A DNA stretch of 38,466 nucleotides from an uncultured Clostridia bacterium (GTDB lineage Bacteria; Bacillota; Clostridia; Oscillospirales; Oscillospiraceae): assembly GCA_947165825.1 (NCBI GenBank), contig CAMVBX010000006.1, forward strand, positions 1 through 38,466, written 5' to 3'. Shown here one piece after another: positions 34,703 to 38,466 of this stretch. The notes under the pieces are model-generated. The model was given only the letters and a program-made list of their open reading frames with translations. It was not told the origin of the DNA and searched no databases. The translations under genes and the position numbers were made by a program. The stretch's first letter is position 1, and each line of letters starts with the position of its first letter.

Positions 34703-34802
34703 AACAGAAAATCCGAATCTGCCTGTTCACCCCTTGCGGGATACCCCGCAGGGGGTGTATTATGCTGGAGAATTAGCCTATGCTTACAAAGGAGTACATG
34801 CC

Positions 34803-35837
34803 ATGATTCCCTTCGATGAGAAGTATTGCCTGGATACCTTCCGGCGTCTGCTGGAGGTGGACAGCACCACCGGCCAGTATGAGGAGATCCAGAAGCTTCT
34901 TTGCGCCATTCTGGAGGAACTGGGTTATTCCTATTCCACCGTGCGGAAGGGCGGCGTCATCGCAGACCTGGGGGGCGAGGGAAACGCCCTGTGCCTCACC
35001 GCCCATGTGGACGATATCGGCCTTATGGTGCGCCATGTGAACCGGGACGGGACCCTGAACGTCTGCTCCGTGGGGGGACTGTACCCCTTCTACTGCGTGA
35101 CGGAAAATGTCCGGGTGTATACCCGGGAGGGAAAGGTTTTTACCGGCACCGTATGCCGTACGCCCAATTCCATCCACGTGACGGAGGAGGAGCTGCGCGC
35201 CGTGCTGCCGGATTTCCGCACCAATGTGTGCGTGGTGCTGGACGCGGACACCCGCAGCGCGGAGGAGACGAAAGCCCTGGGGGTGGATACGGGGGATATC
35301 ATCGCCCTGGAGCCCCGAATGGCCCTTTCCGGCGGGTATCTCAAGAGCCGGTTTATCGACGATAAGGCCTGCGCCGCCCTGCTCCTTGCCCTGATGAAGG
35401 GAATCAGGGAGAGCGGTAAGACCCTGGGGCGGAAGGTCTACGCCTATTTCGCCATGTATGAGGAGATCGGTCACGGCACCGTCGTGCTGCCCGGGGACGT
35501 GGAGGATATGATCGCCATCGATATCGCCCCCACAGGGCCGGATCAGAATTCCGATGAGCGGAAGGTCTCCATCTTTGCCAAGGATTCCCGCTATCCCTAC
35601 CACTGGGGCCTGACCAACGAGATCCGGGCAGCGGCGATCCGGGCGGGCGTCCCCTTCGAGATGGACATCTTCACCCCCCATTACGGTACGGACTGTGACC
35701 CCGTCATCACGGCGGGCTATGACGTGCGCCATGGGGCCATCGGTCCCGGCACCGCCAACAGCCACGGCTACGAGCGCACCCATCTGGAGGGACTCAAGGC
35801 TACCCATGACCTGCTGGCAGCCTGCCTCAATCTGTAA
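34803..35837 (+). CDS. M42 family metallopeptidase
   Basis: RLLEVDSTTGQYEEIQKLLCAILEELGY...LCLTAHVDDIGLMV...GGYLKSRFIDDKACAALLLALM...YAYFAMYEEIGHG...IAIDIAPTG...HGYERTHLEGLKATHDLL; RBS AAAGGAG. Confidence 0.93.
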   Translation: MIPFDEKYCLDTFRRLLEVDSTTGQYEEIQKLLCAILEELGYSYSTVRKGGVIADLGGEGNALCLTAHVDDIGLMVRHVNRDGTLNVCSVGGLYPFYCVTENVRVYTREGKVFTGTVCRTPNSIHVTEEELRAVLPDFRTNVCVVLDADTRSAEETKALGVDTGDIIALEPRMALSGGYLKSRFIDDKACAALLLALMKGIRESGKTLGRKVYAYFAMYEEIGHGTVVLPGDVEDMIAIDIAPTGPDQNSDERKVSIFAKDSRYPYHWGLTNEIRAAAIRAGVPFEMDIFTPHYGTDCDPVITAGYDVRHGAIGPGTANSHGYERTHLEGLKATHDLLAACLNL

Positions 35838-35857
35838 ACGGACAAGGAAGAGATCAG

Positions 35858-38203
35858 ATGACCTTACGGGATCTGGAAATCGGAAAAAGCGCCGTCGTCA
35901 CCGCCATCGGCGGACAGGGCGCGTTGCGGCAGCATTTCCTGGATATGGGCGTTCTTCCGGGAGCGGAGATCACGGTGGTGAAATACGCCCCCATGGGAGA
36001 TCCCATGGAGCTGATGATCCACGGCTACTCCCTTACCCTGCGTCTGGCGGACGCGGAGAAGATCACGGTGGAGCCCGTCCGGGGGGAGCACCGGGAGCCG
36101 GAGAAACCGGACCAGCGGAAGAAGACCGCCCACCCCGGCCTGGGGGAGGGCGGCGAGTTCCACCCCAAGGGCAGCGGGGATCCCCTGCCGGAGGGAACGC
36201 TGCTTACCTTCGCCCTGGTGGGGAACCAGAACTGCGGAAAAACCACCCTGTTCAATCAGCTCACCGGCGCCAATCAGCACGTGGGGAATTTTCCCGGGGT
36301 CACGGTGGACCGGAAGGACGGACAGATCCGGGGCCATTCGGATACCCGGGTGACGGATCTGCCGGGGATCTATTCCATGTCCCCCTATACCAGCGAGGAG
36401 ATCGTCTCCCGGAACTTTGTCATCCGGGAGAAGCCCAAGGCGATCATCAATATTCTGGACGCCACCAATATCGAACGGAACCTGTATCTCACCATGCAGC
36501 TCCTGGAGATGGACGTGCCCATGGTGGTGGCCCTGAATATGATGGACGAGGTAGCCGCCAACGGCGGAAGCATTGACATCAACCGCATGGAGAACCTCCT
36601 GGGCGTGCCTGTGGTGGCCATCGCCGCCGCGAAAAACTCCGGCGTGGATGAGCTGGTGGACCACGCCATCCATATCGCCCATTACCAGGAAAAGCCCCAG
36701 CGCCAGGATTTCTGCGGGGCGGATGACAACGGCGGCGCGGTACACCGCTGCCTCCACGGCATCAGTCATCTCATCGAGGACCACGCCCGTCGGGCAGGGC
36801 TGCCTCTGCGCTTCGCCGCATCCAAGGTGGTGGAAGGAGACCCGCTCATTCTGGAGCAGCTGGAGTTGGACGAAAACGAGCGGGACATGGTGGAGCACAT
36901 CATCCTCCAGATGGAGGCGGAGCGGGGACTGGATCGGAGCGCCGCCATTGCGGATATGCGCTTCCGCTTCATCGGGGAGACCTGCCGGGAGACCGTCATC
37001 AAGCCCAGACAGTCCCGGGAAAAGGTCCGCAGCGAGCGGATAGACCGGATCCTGACGGGGAAATATACCGCTATCCCCACCTTCGTCCTCATCATGGCCC
37101 TGGTGTTCTGGCTCACCTTCAACGTCATCGGAGCTAAGCTCCAGGAGCTGATGGATCTGGGCATCGGCGCCCTGACGGAGCTGGCGGACCGGCTTCTGAC
37201 CGCCGGAAACGTCAACGAAGCCCTCCATGGCCTGATCATCGACGGGATCTTTACCGGGGTGGGCAGTGTACTCAGCTTTCTGCCCATTATCGTGACCCTG
37301 TTTTTCTTCCTCTCCCTGCTGGAGGACAGCGGCTATATCGCCCGGGTGGCCTTCGTGATGGACAAGCTGCTCAGAAAGATCGGTCTTTCCGGCCGCAGCA
37401 TCGTGCCGATGCTGATCGGCTTCGGCTGTACGGTCCCTGCAGTTATGTCAACCAGAACCCTGCCCTCGGAGCGGGACCGGAAAATGACGATCCTGCTGAC
37501 GCCCTTTATGAGCTGCACCGCCAAGCTGCCGATTTACGCGTTTTTTGTCGGGGCCTTTTTCCCGAAGCAGGGCGGCCTGCTTATGATCGGGCTCTATTGC
37601 CTCGGGATCATCCTGGGGGTGCTGGCCGCCTTCCTGTACAAGGGGACCCTGTTCCGGGGCGAGCCGGTGCCCTTCGTGATGGAGCTGCCCAATTACCGCC
37701 TTCCCGGGGCGAAAAACGTGCTGCGGCTCCTGTGGGAAAAGGCCGGAGATTTTCTGAAGCGCGCCTTCACCGTCATCCTCATCGCCACGGTGGTCATCTG
37801 GTTCCTGAAGAGCTTCGATCCCCGCTTTGATCTGGTGCGGGATTCCCAGAAGAGCATCCTGGCCATGATCGCCGGTATCCTGACCCCCATTATGCGGCCC
37901 CTGGGCCTGGGGGATTGGCGGATCTGCACCTCCCTGATCTGCGGCTTCACCGCGAAGGAAAGCGTGGTCTCCACCATGGAGCTACTGTTCGGCGGCAGCG
38001 TGGAGCAGGCGTTGACCGCCCTTGGCGCTGCCTGCATGCTGGTATTCTCCCTGCTGTATACCCCCTGCGTGGCGGCGGTGGCCGCCGTGCGGCGGGAGCT
38101 GGGACGCCGCTGGTCCCTGGGCGTGGTGGTCTGGCAGTGCGCGGTGGCCTGGCTGGCGACCCTGGCGGTCCGGGGCGTGCTGATCCTGTTGGGAGTGCGA
38201 TAG
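35858..38203 (+). CDS. feoB: Ferrous iron transporter: FeoA domain fused to FeoB
   Basis: N-terminal FeoA-like MTLRDLEIGKSAVVTAIGGQGALRQHFLDMGVLPGAEITVVKYAPMGDPMELMIHGYSLTLRLADAEKITVEPV; then FALVGNQNCGKTTLFNQLTGANQHVGNFPGVTVDRKDG...VTDLPGIYSMSPYTSEEIVSRNFV...NMMDEV and FeoB Gate/TM regions. Confidence 0.95.
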   Translation: MTLRDLEIGKSAVVTAIGGQGALRQHFLDMGVLPGAEITVVKYAPMGDPMELMIHGYSLTLRLADAEKITVEPVRGEHREPEKPDQRKKTAHPGLGEGGEFHPKGSGDPLPEGTLLTFALVGNQNCGKTTLFNQLTGANQHVGNFPGVTVDRKDGQIRGHSDTRVTDLPGIYSMSPYTSEEIVSRNFVIREKPKAIINILDATNIERNLYLTMQLLEMDVPMVVALNMMDEVAANGGSIDINRMENLLGVPVVAIAAAKNSGVDELVDHAIHIAHYQEKPQRQDFCGADDNGGAVHRCLHGISHLIEDHARRAGLPLRFAASKVVEGDPLILEQLELDENERDMVEHIILQMEAERGLDRSAAIADMRFRFIGETCRETVIKPRQSREKVRSERIDRILTGKYTAIPTFVLIMALVFWLTFNVIGAKLQELMDLGIGALTELADRLLTAGNVNEALHGLIIDGIFTGVGSVLSFLPIIVTLFFFLSLLEDSGYIARVAFVMDKLLRKIGLSGRSIVPMLIGFGCTVPAVMSTRTLPSERDRKMTILLTPFMSCTAKLPIYAFFVGAFFPKQGGLLMIGLYCLGIILGVLAAFLYKGTLFRGEPVPFVMELPNYRLPGAKNVLRLLWEKAGDFLKRAFTVILIATVVIWFLKSFDPRFDLVRDSQKSILAMIAGILTPIMRPLGLGDWRICTSLICGFTAKESVVSTMELLFGGSVEQALTALGAACMLVFSLLYTPCVAAVAAVRRELGRRWSLGVVVWQCAVAWLATLAVRGVLILLGVR

Positions 38204-38204
38204 A

Positions 38205-38402
38205 ATGAATATCTGGGATATCCTGATCATCCTTCTGCTGCTGTTCGTCCTGGTCCGGGCGATCCTGCGCATCCGGAAGAACCGGGGCGGCTGTTCCTGC
38301 GGCTCCGGAGGCTGCAGCGGCTGTACGGGAGAAAAAAACTGCCCCGCCTGCCAGAGGGCAGGGGGGACGGATGAACCCGATCACGAAGAGGAGCGCCGCT
38401 AA
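38205..38402 (+). CDS. FeoB-associated Cys-rich membrane protein
   Basis: MNIWDILIILLLLFVLVRAILRIRKNRGGCSCGSGGCSGCTGEKNCPACQ: one TM plus Cys-rich tail immediately after feoB. Confidence 0.88.
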   Translation: MNIWDILIILLLLFVLVRAILRIRKNRGGCSCGSGGCSGCTGEKNCPACQRAGGTDEPDHEEERR

Positions 38403-38412
38403 CGGCGCTCCT
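38389..38412 (+). terminator. Terminator-like hairpin spanning the stop codon
   Basis: AGGAGCGCCG-ctaa-CGGCGCTCCT; no long T-tract. Confidence 0.5.
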
Positions 38413-38416
38413 GAGT

Positions 38417-38435
38417 GTGTCGACAAAGTCGACAC
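38417..38435. repeat. Palindrome GTGTCGAC-aaa-GTCGACAC, sharing GTGTCGACAAAGTC with 11762-11775
   Basis: Direct reading; both occurrences directly follow a GC-rich hairpin at an operon end. Confidence 0.6.
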
Positions 38436-38466
38436 GCTTCGACCGGGACCCACTTCGTTGGGCTCC

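Overview
The window is a GC-rich chromosomal segment, most likely from an endospore-forming, gut-type Firmicute (Oscillospiraceae-like). This lineage guess is an inference from gene content: dipicolinate synthase dpaA/dpaB, the large Gram-positive SRP RNA upstream of dnaX, and FeoA-FeoB. I recognise about 28 protein-coding genes, one large SRP RNA, several Rho-independent terminators and several intergenic repeats. Most of it is housekeeping: wecB-like, dnaX-ybaB, dpaAB, an HflK/HflC-like pair, a UDPGP-family pyrophosphorylase, MATE, NhaC-family, and feoAB. The strongest candidate for an undescribed system is a two-gene nitrogenase-like operon at 31312-34702. Its first ORF fuses a NifH-type ATPase (Walker A plus both [4Fe-4S] cysteines) in frame, through an Ala/Pro-rich linker, to a NifD-like component with three P-cluster-type cysteines. 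The second ORF is a NifK/E-like partner. FeMo-co ligands appear absent. Other observations: (i) a tandem pair of large paralogous lipoproteins, each behind a near-identical promoter with a 19-bp spacer and palindrome as used by MerR-family regulators; the first copy carries a 1-nt frameshift; (ii) a ~230-bp structured inverted-repeat element after dpaB, part of which recurs at the window end; (iii) a cluster of gene remnants (RfbA start, SPASM radical-SAM, EamA-type transporter end) before wecB; (iv) a zinc-ribbon / TPM-domain / HEYGH membrane-protein operon; (v) a GH25 lysozyme gene whose ATG lies at the predicted transcription start. Everything was read by eye; no database search was run.
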